From Paenibacillus yonginensis (GTDB lineage: Bacteria; Bacillota; Bacilli; Paenibacillales; Paenibacillaceae): a DNA stretch of 64,000 bases. The DNA is taken from positions 3,672,501 through 3,736,500 of the forward strand of contig NZ_CP014167.1 of assembly GCF_001685395.1 (NCBI RefSeq), written 5' to 3'. A program made the position numbers and the translations under genes. Each line of letters opens with the position of its first letter. The stretch's first letter is position 1. Below, in pieces: positions 10,623-19,548 of this stretch. The notes under the pieces were generated by a model that did not search any database, was not told the DNA's origin, and saw only the letters and a program-made list of their open reading frames with translations.

Positions 10623-11578
10623 AGATGAACACCCGCCTTTGAATCATTGTCCACGGCTGTTCCCCGGCCCCCTGCGCCAGCTGCTGCCGTACTCCCGCTA
10701 ACCGAAACCGCCGGTCTTGTAGGTTTGATCCAGTTGACCGCTAGCGATAATCCCAGCTTTACGCCGATCCCTGTGTATACCGCTCCATTGACCAGGAAGT
10801 TATACCGTTTTTGAAAATGTTTCCGATGAAACAACAGCATGGCGCGATGGAATTCGTAAACAATTTTTAACGGTCTCCGTCTTGCGCTCCCGCCCTTAAA
10901 ATGAACGATACTTGTATCGGAATTATAATAAATCTTCCATCCAGCCTGCTTAATGCGGTAACACCAGTCGATATCTTCCCCGTACATAAAAAAGTCCTCA
11001 TCCAGCCCCCCAACTTGCGCGATGACTTCCTGTCGAACCATCATAAACGCGCCTACCAGGCAATCGATCGGATAAGACTCGTCAGGATTCAAATAACCAA
11101 GCTGATACTGGTTAAACCGCGGAAGGGAAGGAAACAGCTTTGAGAACCCAAACGCATAATAGAAGGAGGCCGAAGGCGTAGGAAATCCTCTCTTGCAGGC
11201 TTTATCCAGCGAGCCGTCCGGCAAAACGATTTTACAACCCGAAGCTCCGACCTCCGGATTCCCATCCATAAAAGAGACCATAGTTTCGAGCGTATGCGGC
11301 AGCACCACCGTATCAGAATTCAGCAGCAGGACATAACGTCCCTTCGCGATAGCCATCCCCTGGTTGTTTGCTTTAGCGAAACCGGCGTTAGTGTCATTGG
11401 CGATTAAAGTAACCTCTGGATAAGCTTCCGAGATCGTCTGCACCGAGTCATCCGCTGAGTGATTGTCCACCAGGATGATTTCATAGCTATGCTGCGTCTT
11501 GGATGCATAAACCGACTGGATGCAGTCTAACGTCAAAGCGCAGGTATTGTAGTTTACGATAATGATGCTTAAATCCAT
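10619..11578 (-). CDS. Family 2 glycosyltransferase (rhamnosyltransferase-like)
   Basis: A 319-aa GT-A fold transferase. It starts LSIIIVNYNTCALTLDCI, with the acidic pair in IILVDNHSADDS, the substrate-binding NSDTVVLP (DxD-like) near residue 90 and the GEDIDWCYRIKQAG block that carries the likely catalytic base. The layout matches rhamnosyl- and related transferases that build repeat units in the cytoplasm. The last 35 residues are Ala/Gly/Ser-rich and unlikely to be part of the fold. AGGAG lies 10 bases before the ATG. Its stop overlaps the start of the sugar transferase gene by 4 bp, indicating translational coupling. Given the rfb genes in the same operon, dTDP-rhamnose is a reasonable but unproven donor. 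Confidence 0.85.
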   Translation of the reverse strand: MDLSIIIVNYNTCALTLDCIQSVYASKTQHSYEIILVDNHSADDSVQTISEAYPEVTLIANDTNAGFAKANNQGMAIAKGRYVLLLNSDTVVLPHTLETMVSFMDGNPEVGASGCKIVLPDGSLDKACKRGFPTPSASFYYAFGFSKLFPSLPRFNQYQLGYLNPDESYPIDCLVGAFMMVRQEVIAQVGGLDEDFFMYGEDIDWCYRIKQAGWKIYYNSDTSIVHFKGGSARRRPLKIVYEFHRAMLLFHRKHFQKRYNFLVNGAVYTGIGVKLGLSLAVNWIKPTRPAVSVSGSTAAAGAGGRGTAVDNDSKAGVHL

Positions 11579-11690
11579 TGTACTTAAGCTCCTGACAAAA
11601 TTAGTAATCTATAAACATTATACCAGCTTTACTTAAGGGGGACCTTAAATTAAGGAAATTATCTGGTAGAACATAATTCCGATTGAAGAA

Positions 11691-12668
11691 CTACACTTGT
11701 CCCAATGTATATATTATTTTTAAAACTAGGTTATCTAAAGTCGAGTGCCTATAGAAAGGAGTCCGAACCGCATAAAAAAAGCGAAGCCATACATTCTTCG
11801 AAAGAGTGTCCAGAAAAACCTGAATGGCTTGTTTGTGTTCGTTGAAAAGGAGTTCCCCGTAGCAATCGAGGAATTCTTCGGCTTGTTTGCTAAATTTATT
11901 GCCTAGTTGACCCTTTTTAAAGCTATTATATCGACTCTTCCATTTCATAAGCCATCCCTCAGTTTGACCGCCTTGTACATTGGACTCATGCTGTCTATAT
12001 AAAATAGACGACATCTTATCAAAAACAACTTCTCCAAATGTTGAAATGACCAGATAAACCCACCAATCATGCATAATAACACGCTCAGGATGTTGGGGGA
12101 GATGCTCCTTAATGAGCTCCATAGCGGCCCGATTCATAACCATAGTACAGCCGACAGCTATGTTCTCAACAAGCGAATTATAAACTGTAGGTGTTTTTTG
12201 CGGCTCCCCCGGCCAGATGCCTATCGGGTTTAATTCTGGGTCTACCATCTGCGTCGACGAGCAATAAACCAACGGAATTGGAAGTGCCCCCCTATTAGTG
12301 GCGATGGCTTCCTCCTGATTCTGATAAGCCTGCTTCAGCAGAGCAACTGCTCTTTGCAGCTTGTCTTCCATCCAGACATCATCCTGGTCGCAAAACGCAT
12401 AATAATCCATTCCCGGAGAAGACTCAGCTATTAGTTCAAAAAAGCTGCCCTTGGCCCCTTTATTCTCGCCAGCTATGTAATGAACCGCTTCCGGAGAGGC
12501 AACCGTAAACTCCTTTAGAATCCTGACCGTCCCATCTTTCGAACCATCATCCCTGATCAAAAGATGCAGTTCAGCCCCTTGTTGAGAGAGGACACTTTCC
12601 AACTGCTCGCGCAGATATTTTTCACCGTTATAGGTTGATAATAAAACCTGAATTCGTGGCAGGGTCAT
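11691..12668 (-). CDS. Family 2 glycosyltransferase
   Basis: A 325-aa transferase with IQVLLSTYNGEKYLREQLESV at the start, LLIRDDGSKDGT, and YYAFCDQDDVWMEDKL (DxD-type metal and nucleotide-sugar site) near residue 100. VIMHDWWVYLV fits the acceptor region. The pattern is close to the RfbF/WbbL-type rhamnosyltransferase group. The ATG of MTLPRIQV is chosen because AAAGG sits 9 bases before it; an in-frame ATG three codons earlier is the alternative. Downstream of rfbD and separated from it by a long hairpin, so it may be transcribed less strongly than the rfb genes. Confidence 0.85.
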   Translation of the reverse strand: MTLPRIQVLLSTYNGEKYLREQLESVLSQQGAELHLLIRDDGSKDGTVRILKEFTVASPEAVHYIAGENKGAKGSFFELIAESSPGMDYYAFCDQDDVWMEDKLQRAVALLKQAYQNQEEAIATNRGALPIPLVYCSSTQMVDPELNPIGIWPGEPQKTPTVYNSLVENIAVGCTMVMNRAAMELIKEHLPQHPERVIMHDWWVYLVISTFGEVVFDKMSSILYRQHESNVQGGQTEGWLMKWKSRYNSFKKGQLGNKFSKQAEEFLDCYGELLFNEHKQAIQVFLDTLSKNVWLRFFYAVRTPFYRHSTLDNLVLKIIYTLGQV

Positions 12669-12740
12669 TAAGGACATCCTTTATTTTAAAAATAGTATTG
12701 TAACGAATTTGATATTTACTCTTCTTCATTATATACGAAA

Positions 12741-12807
12741 AACACCCCAACCGAGTGACCTGGCCCCTTATCGTTATATTCAGGGGCAAAATCACCGGAG
12801 AGGTGTT
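12741..12807 (-). terminator. Long nested hairpin between rfbD and the next glycosyltransferase
   Basis: Three nested stems are visible: AACACC/GGTGTT, CCGAGTGA/TCACCGG (one bulge) and GCCCCT/AGGGGC. On the minus strand they are followed by TTTTTCG. It resembles an intrinsic terminator or attenuator inside the polysaccharide operon. A TATAAT-like sequence follows directly, without a good -35. Confidence 0.55.
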
Positions 12808-12835
12808 ACCTTCATTAGAATCTTCCATTCCATTT

Positions 12836-13711
12836 TCAAGCATTAGACTCAGCCTTCATAAGCCGCAAAAAGTCCTTCAAACCTTCCCGCCAATGGCGAA
12901 GATCCTGAAACCCGTTTGTACGAATCGAAAGATGCTCCAGCACCGAATTACTTGGGCGCGGAGCGGGACGAGGAAACTGCTCGGTAGTGCAAGGCTCAAG
13001 TCTAGCTGTAAAAGTTAATCCCGCCAGCTCCGCCCCGTCCTCTAGAATGGCTTTCGTAAACTCATACCAAGTGCAGGAACCGCTGTTTGACGCATGATAG
13101 ATGCCATATTTCTCCGTGTGTGAAAGTTCAAGCAGGAAGTTTGCGAGATCAACTGTATAGGTCGGCGAACCTTTCTGGTCATTGACGACCTGAAGGAGCT
13201 GTTTTTCCTGAGCCAGACGAAGCATCGTTTTGACGAAATTATGGCCGTACAAGCCATAAACCCAGGAGGTACGCACGATAAAATACCGGGAAGATAAGCT
13301 TTGTACCATCATTTCCCCGGCCCGTTTGGATTTGCCGTAAACCGACTGAGGATCCGTATTATCATACTCTTGATAAGGCTGCTTGGCATGACCATCAAAA
13401 ACATAGTCCGTGCTAATGTAAATCAATTTGGCCCCGATTTTCTCAGCCGCAACCGTTACATTTCGCGTCCCTACCGCATTTACCAGATAAGCCGTATCTA
13501 TATCACTTTCGGCTGCATCCACCGCCGTATAAGCTGCACAGTGAATAACGGCGTCCGGCTTAAACCGGCCGATCACTTCTTCACATTGCTCCTGGCTGGT
13601 GATGTCCAACTCCGCACGATCGCATCCAAGAACGGAGTGGCCGGCAGCCGAAAAGGTTAAAACGACATCCCTGCCGAGTTGTCCGCCAGCACCCGTTACC
13701 AGTATCCTCAT
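12836..13711 (-). CDS. rfbD: dTDP-4-dehydrorhamnose reductase
   Basis: The last step of dTDP-L-rhamnose synthesis, NAD(P)H-dependent reduction of dTDP-4-keto-rhamnose. At 291 aa it is a short-chain dehydrogenase. The dinucleotide loop is GAGGQLGRDV (residues 7-16), the conserved CAAYTAVDAAE is near residue 60, STDYVFDG near 105, and the catalytic Tyr/Lys are in VYGKSKRAGE. The ATG overlaps the rfbB stop by 4 bp, showing tight coupling with the upstream gene. Part of rfbA-rfbC-rfbB-rfbD, a complete set in one direction. Confidence 0.95.
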   Translation of the reverse strand: MRILVTGAGGQLGRDVVLTFSAAGHSVLGCDRAELDITSQEQCEEVIGRFKPDAVIHCAAYTAVDAAESDIDTAYLVNAVGTRNVTVAAEKIGAKLIYISTDYVFDGHAKQPYQEYDNTDPQSVYGKSKRAGEMMVQSLSSRYFIVRTSWVYGLYGHNFVKTMLRLAQEKQLLQVVNDQKGSPTYTVDLANFLLELSHTEKYGIYHASNSGSCTWYEFTKAILEDGAELAGLTFTARLEPCTTEQFPRPAPRPSNSVLEHLSIRTNGFQDLRHWREGLKDFLRLMKAESNA

Positions 13712-14730
13712 GGCTGATCACCGAGACGGGTGCCATATTGTTTTTCATAATATGTTTGATAAGCACCCGATTGGATTCGGGTCCACCATTCCTGATTGTC
13801 CAAATACCATCGAATCGTCTCTTTAATCCCGCTCTCAAAATTATGTTTGGGTGACCAGCTGAGCTCGTTCGTAAGCTTGGTAGCGTCAATGCCGTACCTG
13901 CGGTCGTGACCGGGACGGTCCTTAACAAAAGTTATCAACGACTCCGGTTTGCCGAGCTCTGCCAGGATCGTTTTTACAATTTGAATATTCGTCCGTTCGT
14001 TATTGCCGCCAACATTGTAGATCTCGCCGTTTACACCTTCATGGATGACCAAGTCAATCGCGCTGCAGTGATCCTCCACATAGAGCCAATCACGAATATG
14101 AAGACCATCCCCATAGACCGGAAGCTGTTGATCATTCAGCGCCTGGGTAATCATTAACGGGATTAACTTCTCAGGAAATTGATACGGACCATAGTTATTG
14201 GAGCAGCGGGTGATATTCACCGGAAGGCCAAATGTTTCATGATAAGCCCGCACCAGCAAATCCCCACCAGCTTTGGAAGCCGAATAAGGACTATTTGGAG
14301 CTAGGGGTGTTTCCTCAGTAAAAAGGCCGGTTGCTCCTAGAGTACCATATACTTCGTCCGTCGATACTTGCACGAACTTTGTAATCCCGTACTTTTTCGC
14401 TGCATCAAGCAGCACTTGAGTCCCCATAACATTGGTTGTCACAAATATCCCGGGATCCAAAATACTCCGATCCACATGCGATTCAGCTGCAAAGTTAACC
14501 ACTATATCGATTCCCTGCTGGAAGAGTGCATCCATCGCCGCTGCATCCTGAATGTCCGCCTTAACGAAGGTATAGTTCGGGTGGCTTTCAATGGATTTTA
14601 AATTCTCCAAATTGCCCGCATAAGTTAAAGCATCCACATTTATGATTTCATAGGTTGGATGCTCCTTCAACATATAAAGCACAAAATTGCTGCCTATAAA
14701 TCCGGCGCCGCCGGTGACAAGCAGTTTCAT
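13708..14730 (-). CDS. rfbB: dTDP-glucose 4,6-dehydratase
   Basis: Converts dTDP-glucose into dTDP-4-keto-6-deoxyglucose with bound NAD+. Visible are the Rossmann loop VTGGAGFIGSNFV at the N-terminus, AAESHVDRSI near residue 85, the STDEVYG block (catalytic Asp-Glu) near 125 and YSASKAGGDLL (Tyr-x-x-x-Lys). NNYGPYQFPEKLIPL and VYGDGLHIRDWLYVEDH are typical of RmlB. I choose the ATG of MKLLVTGG, because GAGGGGG lies 8 bases before it; this gives 340 aa, the family length. Located between rfbC and rfbD. Confidence 0.96.
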   Translation of the reverse strand: MKLLVTGGAGFIGSNFVLYMLKEHPTYEIINVDALTYAGNLENLKSIESHPNYTFVKADIQDAAAMDALFQQGIDIVVNFAAESHVDRSILDPGIFVTTNVMGTQVLLDAAKKYGITKFVQVSTDEVYGTLGATGLFTEETPLAPNSPYSASKAGGDLLVRAYHETFGLPVNITRCSNNYGPYQFPEKLIPLMITQALNDQQLPVYGDGLHIRDWLYVEDHCSAIDLVIHEGVNGEIYNVGGNNERTNIQIVKTILAELGKPESLITFVKDRPGHDRRYGIDATKLTNELSWSPKHNFESGIKETIRWYLDNQEWWTRIQSGAYQTYYEKQYGTRLGDQP

Positions 14731-14760
14731 GAATAGGTCCCCCTCATTCACATTCATCGA

Positions 14761-15309
14761 TTAGTCAAAATTCAGTTCCGCGTCCTGCAGCAGCGGATGC
14801 CGCTGGTCCTTCTCCGACAAAACCGGATTGGAGGTTGGCCAATCAATGCCAAGCGCAGGGTCATTCCATAATATGCCACGATCATTTTCGGGGGAATAAT
14901 ATTCGTCCACTTTATACATGACTTGGGTATTGGGAACAAGCGTGCAGAAGCCGTGCGCAAAACCCTTCGGCACCAGCAGCTGACGCTGATTAAATTCACT
15001 TAAGATAAACCCCTGCCACTGTCCGAATGTCGGTGAACTGCGGCGTACATCCACAATAACATCATAGATAGCACCGGACAGGACCCGTACCAGTTTAGTC
15101 TGCGCCTTAGGATTCAACTGATAGTGCAGGCCTCTCAGCACACCCGGCTGAGCCGATAAGGACTGATTATCCTGTACAAACTGAAAGTTAAGACCGTTAT
15201 TTTGCAATACCTGTTCGTTGTAACTTTCCATAAAAAAACCTCGGGTGTCCCCATGGACCACCGGCTCCAGCAGACTGGCTCCTTCCAGCTTCAAAGGAGT
15301 TACTTTCAT
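14761..15309 (-). CDS. rfbC: dTDP-4-dehydrorhamnose 3,5-epimerase
   Basis: Double epimerase of dTDP-4-keto-6-deoxyglucose at C3 and C5, a cupin-type barrel of 182 aa. The family signatures are GDTRGFFMESYN near residue 20, FVQDNQS, the catalytic-histidine block VLRGLHYQLNPKAQTKLVRV (about 57-76), VDVRRSSPTFGQW, and PKGFAHGFCTL. A strong AAGGGGGAG ribosome site precedes the ATG. It follows rfbA by 19 bases and precedes rfbB. Confidence 0.96.
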   Translation of the reverse strand: MKVTPLKLEGASLLEPVVHGDTRGFFMESYNEQVLQNNGLNFQFVQDNQSLSAQPGVLRGLHYQLNPKAQTKLVRVLSGAIYDVIVDVRRSSPTFGQWQGFILSEFNQRQLLVPKGFAHGFCTLVPNTQVMYKVDEYYSPENDRGILWNDPALGIDWPTSNPVLSEKDQRHPLLQDAELNFD

Positions 15310-15328
15310 CGTTGGACTCCCCCTTCAC

Positions 15329-16072
15329 TTAAAGTTTCAATTTGCCGAATTCTTCGCCAAAAACAATATCCTGCGCCAATTCGTTAGCTCTAGCCCACGA
15401 AGCATGCGTCCCGGCATCCGTCCACCAGCCCTGAAGCACATCATAAGTAAGCTGGCCGCGTTCGATATAGGCGTTATTCACATCCGTAATCTCCAGTTCC
15501 CCACGCGCAGACGGTTTCAAGGTTTTAATAATATCAAAAACCGTGCTATCAAACATATATATGCCAGTTACGGCGTAATTGCTTTTGGGGGATTGCGGCT
15601 TTTCTTCGATAGAGATGATTTGATCTCCCTTGATTTCGGGAACACCAAAACGGTTTGGATCAGGAACCTGCTGGATCAAAATCTTGGCTCCAGTTTGTTG
15701 TTGCTCAAAATTTCGGACATAAGGCGTAATATCGTCTACAAAGACATTATCGCCAAGAATGACAACCATTTGCTCGTCGCCCACAAAATGTTCAGCAAGG
15801 CTCAAAGCTTGAGCAATTCCACCAGCTTCGTCTTGAACCTTGTAAGTGAAAGTCACGCCTAATTCACTGCCGCTACCGAGCAGGTTGACCACATCTCCCA
15901 TGTGCTCCTTGCCGGTAACGACCAGTATGTCGTTTAGGTCAGCTTGTTTAAGTTTATGTACGGCGTGAAAGATCATTGGATATTTGCCTACGGGCAGTAG
16001 ATGTTTGTTGGTTACCTTGGTTAAAGGAAAAAGGCGGGAACCGGTCCCGCCTGCAAGGATGATGGCTTTCAT
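15329..16072 (-). CDS. rfbA: Glucose-1-phosphate thymidylyltransferase
   Basis: The first step of dTDP-rhamnose synthesis: dTTP + glucose-1-phosphate to dTDP-glucose. The nucleotide signature AGGTGSRLFPLT begins at residue 7, followed by NKHLLPVGKYPMI. GDNVFVDDI carries the metal-binding Asp and EKPQSPKSNYAVTGIYMFD the sugar site. At 247 aa it is shorter than the roughly 290-aa RmlA of enterics and matches the short form common in Bacillales, which lacks the C-terminal extension. GGGAGG lies 8 bases before the ATG. Confidence 0.94.
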   Translation of the reverse strand: MKAIILAGGTGSRLFPLTKVTNKHLLPVGKYPMIFHAVHKLKQADLNDILVVTGKEHMGDVVNLLGSGSELGVTFTYKVQDEAGGIAQALSLAEHFVGDEQMVVILGDNVFVDDITPYVRNFEQQQTGAKILIQQVPDPNRFGVPEIKGDQIISIEEKPQSPKSNYAVTGIYMFDSTVFDIIKTLKPSARGELEITDVNNAYIERGQLTYDVLQGWWTDAGTHASWARANELAQDIVFGEEFGKLKL

Positions 16073-16092
16073 TTATCCGACCTCCCGTAACT

Positions 16093-16995
16093 CTACTTTA
16101 TGGTATTAAAGTATCTATACAATCTTTTATAAGTACGGTGTCCCAAAAAACTACAAAGGAGGGAAATCAGAGATTTCATTGAGAACCTATGGAGCAAAGA
16201 GAGAAATAACAGCTTCCTGCCTTTCTTATAACCGCCAACTAATAATAGATTGTGACCGTAGGAAAACAAAAGGTTTGCCAAATAATAAGAGCCAGCAATT
16301 TCAAACATATCCCGATGTTTTTGAAAAATAATTTCATAAGCTTGCAGCAACTTATTATTATCCGCGGATATGCTTTCATTAGAATAAAAGACATGAACTA
16401 ACGGTTCATCTAACCAAAGAAACTCATATTGCCTGGATAAACGAAGCGCTATTTCCCAGTCTTGGAATCTTGGCATTGTTTCATCGAAATATCCAACAGC
16501 CTCTAATTGTTCTTTTTTTAACATTATAGTTTGCGTCGAGATGAAATTTCCAAGAAGCAGTTGATTATGAATATTCCCTTGCTTTTCCTGTCCCGTCTTG
16601 GCTGGAATATATTCCGTTTCCCCTGATTTAAACCGCAGGAAACTGGTATAAATAATAGACGCGGAGCCCGCTCTCTCTTGTATAGCCAGAGTTACCTGCT
16701 TTTCAAGCTTTTGTGGCATCCATACGTCATCACTATCGTGAAACGCAACCCACTCCGCTTTGGCTTCTTTAATCCCAACATTCCGTGCCGCATTGGCCCC
16801 AAGATTTTCAGCAAGTTTAATGAGTCGAATTCTGTCATCATCAAACCTCTTTATAACCTCTGAAGTGGCATCAGTTGAAGCATCGTCTACAACAATCAAT
16901 TCAAAATGAGGAAACGTTTGATTCAATACGCTTTCAATAGCTCTCGTGATCGTTTCTTGCCGGTTGTATACCGGTAGAATAATACTGACAAACAT
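16093..16995 (-). CDS. Family 2 glycosyltransferase
   Basis: A GT-A glycosyltransferase of about 300 aa. It begins VSIILPVYNRQETITRAIES and continues with FELIVVDDASTDATSE, AARNVGIKEA and WVAFHDSDDVWMPQKL (metal and nucleotide-sugar binding). A C-terminal helical region ends RLYRYFNTIK. The start is uncertain. I use the ATG just before FVSIILPVYN because family members start there, but a GTG at 17013 has a better AAGGAAG site and an ATG at 17055 is possible. It is noticeably AT-richer than the rfb genes next to it, suggesting separate origin. It directly follows a truncated GT4 gene. Confidence 0.8.
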   Translation of the reverse strand: MFVSIILPVYNRQETITRAIESVLNQTFPHFELIVVDDASTDATSEVIKRFDDDRIRLIKLAENLGANAARNVGIKEAKAEWVAFHDSDDVWMPQKLEKQVTLAIQERAGSASIIYTSFLRFKSGETEYIPAKTGQEKQGNIHNQLLLGNFISTQTIMLKKEQLEAVGYFDETMPRFQDWEIALRLSRQYEFLWLDEPLVHVFYSNESISADNNKLLQAYEIIFQKHRDMFEIAGSYYLANLLFSYGHNLLLVGGYKKGRKLLFLSLLHRFSMKSLISLLCSFLGHRTYKRLYRYFNTIK

Positions 16996-17030
16996 AACCG
17001 ACAAGTCTTCCACTGCTTTCACTTCCTTGA

Positions 17031-17760
17031 TCATGTAGATTTTACGTTGTTCCAAATAAGCTCAAATTTCTGATTCCAATCAGCAGATCTGGCCAAACTT
17101 TTTCTTCTGTCAATAGAAACCCTTCTGTCCTCTACAGCTCGCTGACAAGCCTCAATAAAAAAATCTATGTTATTTTCTGAATATTCGTATATATGTTTTT
17201 CCACATAATGAATTGTCGACGGCAATCCACATCCTACAACAGGCAACCCCCCAGCTAAATACTCAAAAAATTTAAGCGGGAATACTCCTTGGTTATACTT
17301 ATTATTCAAATATGGAAGCAGCCCAACATCGAACGACGCAATATATTCTGCTACTTTTTCGAGCGGAATTTCAGAAAGGATTTTAACGTTAGGTAGATTC
17401 AATAGATCTTGATAAACTATTGATATCTCTCCATACGACGGACCTATGAGCATGATATCCCATTCAGGCTTTCTTTTTGCGCACTCATGCAATAAATTAA
17501 AATCAATTTTCCATGGTTTCAAGCCACCGATAAAACCAAGTACAGGTCTTTCACTGGATTCTTCAGTGTCTTTCGCAATATTGCCAAAGAGAGAGAAATC
17601 TACTCCATTTTCAATAAGTTCGACTTTTTCTTTACCTAATTTTATTAGATTGCTTTTTAAATAAACCGAAGAGGCAAAACATTTATGAGCAGCTTTAATA
17701 ATTTTTAGTTCAGTCTTATAAATCATTCGCTTCTTCAACTTATTTAGGACATAGTCACTA
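17031..17760 (-). pseudogene. 5'-truncated GT4 glycosyltransferase
   Basis: The C-terminal two thirds of a GT-B (family 4-like) glycosyltransferase. Visible are HKCFASSVYLKSNL, VELIENGVDFSLFG, a glycine-rich RPVLGFIGGLKPWKID, PNVKILSEIPLEKVAEYIASFDVGLLPY and the donor-binding FPLKFFEYLAGGLPVV with its Glu. The N-terminal acceptor domain of about 100-130 residues is missing. The open frame continues to 18116, but that extension is the antisense of the O-antigen ligase gene on the plus strand and has no GT features. The homologous part stops around 17740-17770, where AT-rich DNA changes abruptly to GC-richer DNA. The first internal ATG is at 17726. No promoter or ribosome site is evident. Confidence 0.75.
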
Positions 17761-19253
17761 CGCTGCTTATATGGCTGATCCAACGTTACGTTGCACCTAA
17801 GCTGGAAAATGGCCTGCAGGGTTGGGCCAAACGCAAACTGGCCAGCCTGTGGCTGCCGATCGTTTCCGTCGTAGGCGTCGCTGTCATTGCCGTAATCCTG
17901 ATCGGAACCAGTGCACGCTACATTCTGCCGGGGAATATCGGGGAACGTCTGGAAACGATCAACCTGCAGCAGCACAGTGTGCTGGAACGTCTGACTTTTT
18001 ACCGGGATGCGGTTAAAGTAGTCAAAGATTATCCGGTGATTGGAGCCGGGGGCGGAGCATGGGCTGCGCTTTATCAGGAATACCAGAACAACCCTTATAC
18101 GAGCCGACAGGCGCACAGCTTTTTCATGCAGTATCTGGTTGAGGTCGGAATTTTGGGTTTTGTTGTTTTTATGGCTTTTATTCTATTTATCTTCTACAAA
18201 TATATCCGCGGGTTTATCAACAGCAATGAGGAACAGCGGAATTCATATTTTGTCTATTTCATACTCGTGCTTTCGATCCTGCTGCACAGTGTTATGGACT
18301 TTAATCTTAGTTTTGTGTTTGTCGGTATGCTTGTTTTTATCGGACTTGGGGGCATGGCTGCAGCTATGCATAACAAACCGTTGCGGAAATTTAAAGTTAG
18401 CCCAGAAGCAGTTCGACCGATTTATTCAGTAGTATTGGGACTGGCCTCCATTGTGCTGATCTTTGTTACTATCCGTTATGTAGCTGCCAGCAATAATATT
18501 ACGGAAGGCCAAAATCTACTTAAGACAAGCAAGAACTACCAGGAGATTAAAGCTCCTTTTGCCAAAGCTTTAGACCTCCGCGCTAATCAGCCGGATGCGG
18601 TGCTTTATACTGCTTCTCTGGATCAGTCGGTGTTTAAGCAAACTCAACAGCAGACCTATTATGATGAAGCCTATTCGCTGCTCATGAATGCTCTAAAGAA
18701 AGAACCTTATAATCAGGATCTACTCAACCAGTTGATGACGGGTTATACCCTGAATAATCAGGCCGACGAGGCCTACAAGGTGCTAGCGGACAATGCCTAT
18801 AAATTTGCCTGGGACATTAATTGGTATGAAAAATTGATTTCGCAGTCCTTCGAGCTAGGCTATCAGGCATTAGGGCAAGGTGATACGGATAAAGAGAAAT
18901 CGTATTTCCAAACCGGTATTGAAGCTTACCAGCATGTTGTAAAAGGGGTTGCCCATCTGGCCACCTTACCGCCTGGACAGCTTCAGGGACGCCCTTTCTC
19001 TATTACGCCTACTATTGCGCTTAATGCAGGTAAAATGCAGCTCTTGTCAGGTAAAGCCGCAGATGCTGCAGCTACTTTGAAAAAGAGTTTAACCAAAGAT
19101 TACTCGGACGCAGCCAACAGAGAAACAGCAACCTGGTATCTTGCCGCATTGAAAAAGAGCGGAGGCAGCGACAAAGCCGTACAGGACAAGTTGTTTGCGG
19201 CTGACCCTTCTCAAGAGCAGCAAATTAATAATTTGGTTCAGATTCTAAAGTGA
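17748..19253 (+). pseudogene. 5'-truncated O-antigen ligase/TPR protein
   Basis: The C-terminal half of a Wzy_C (O-antigen ligase/polymerase) membrane protein with a tetratricopeptide-like tail. The frame is open from a stop at 17745 with no start codon in context. An internal GTG at 17979 could begin a 424-aa product, but real homologous sequence, with a transmembrane stretch WLPIVSVVGVAVIAVILIG, lies before it. Visible are YRDAVKVVKDYPVIGAGGG and the ligase signature AHSFFMQYLVEVGILG, three further membrane segments, then a soluble repeat region to the C-terminus. Family members are usually 700-800 aa, so about 250-300 N-terminal residues are absent. It faces head to head with the truncated GT4 gene. 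A terminator follows. Confidence 0.75.
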
Positions 19254-19266
19254 TAATTATAAAACA

Positions 19267-19306
19267 AAGAAGCCGACTGTGAGGAGAGATCCCTAGTCGG
19301 CTTCTT
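19267..19306. terminator. Bidirectional terminator
   Basis: A perfect 12-bp stem AAGAAGCCGACT / AGTCGGCTTCTT with a 16-base loop. T-rich sequence lies on both sides (CTTCTTTATCTTTAT on plus, CTTCTTTGTTTT on minus). It ends the O-antigen ligase transcript on plus and the peptide/receptor transcript on minus. Confidence 0.88.
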
Positions 19307-19395
19307 TATCTTTATAGATGTACTTTTTTGTTGGAGATGAACTTCTTCATAGTAAGAAACCTAAAGGGGTTCTTATTCCAGAAAGAGTCTCCTGT

Positions 19396-19548
19396 TTACC
19401 AGCTTCCCCAGTTGCCGCCGTTTCCGTTATCTAAGGTGACAATTCCACCTTTTTCACCGGTTGTTGGAATAGAGTTAACAACAGGAGCAGAACCTAAATA
19501 GACAACTAAACTAATAACAAGGACCGGTAAGAGCCAAGTTTTTTTCAT
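19396..19548 (-). CDS. Quorum-sensing pro-peptide (AloP/Phr-like), 50 aa
   Basis: A 50-residue secreted pro-peptide. It begins MKKTWLLPVLVISLVVYLG: two lysines followed by a hydrophobic core, a Sec-type export signal. A short polar part follows, NSIPTTGEKGG, and the protein ends LDNGNGGNWGSW, which is the likely source of the mature signal. GAGGTG lies 10 bases before the ATG. The ATG is inside the last 38 bases of the HTH/TPR receptor gene, in another frame, which is typical of receptor/pro-peptide pairs of the RRNPP class (Rap-Phr, NprR-NprX, AimR-AimP, AloR-AloP). The exact cleavage point and active peptide cannot be read from sequence. Confidence 0.75.
   Translation of the reverse strand: MKKTWLLPVLVISLVVYLGSAPVVNSIPTTGEKGGIVTLDNGNGGNWGSW

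Noticed and set aside
12628-12843. 71-aa minus-strand frame between rfbD and a glycosyltransferase
   Set aside because: It overlaps both neighbours and runs through the nested hairpin and a promoter-like region. No ribosome site or protein-like motif.
17777-18116. N-terminal extension of the GT4 glycosyltransferase
   Set aside because: It is the reverse complement of the O-antigen ligase coding region and has no GT-B features. The true homologous part stops near 17760.
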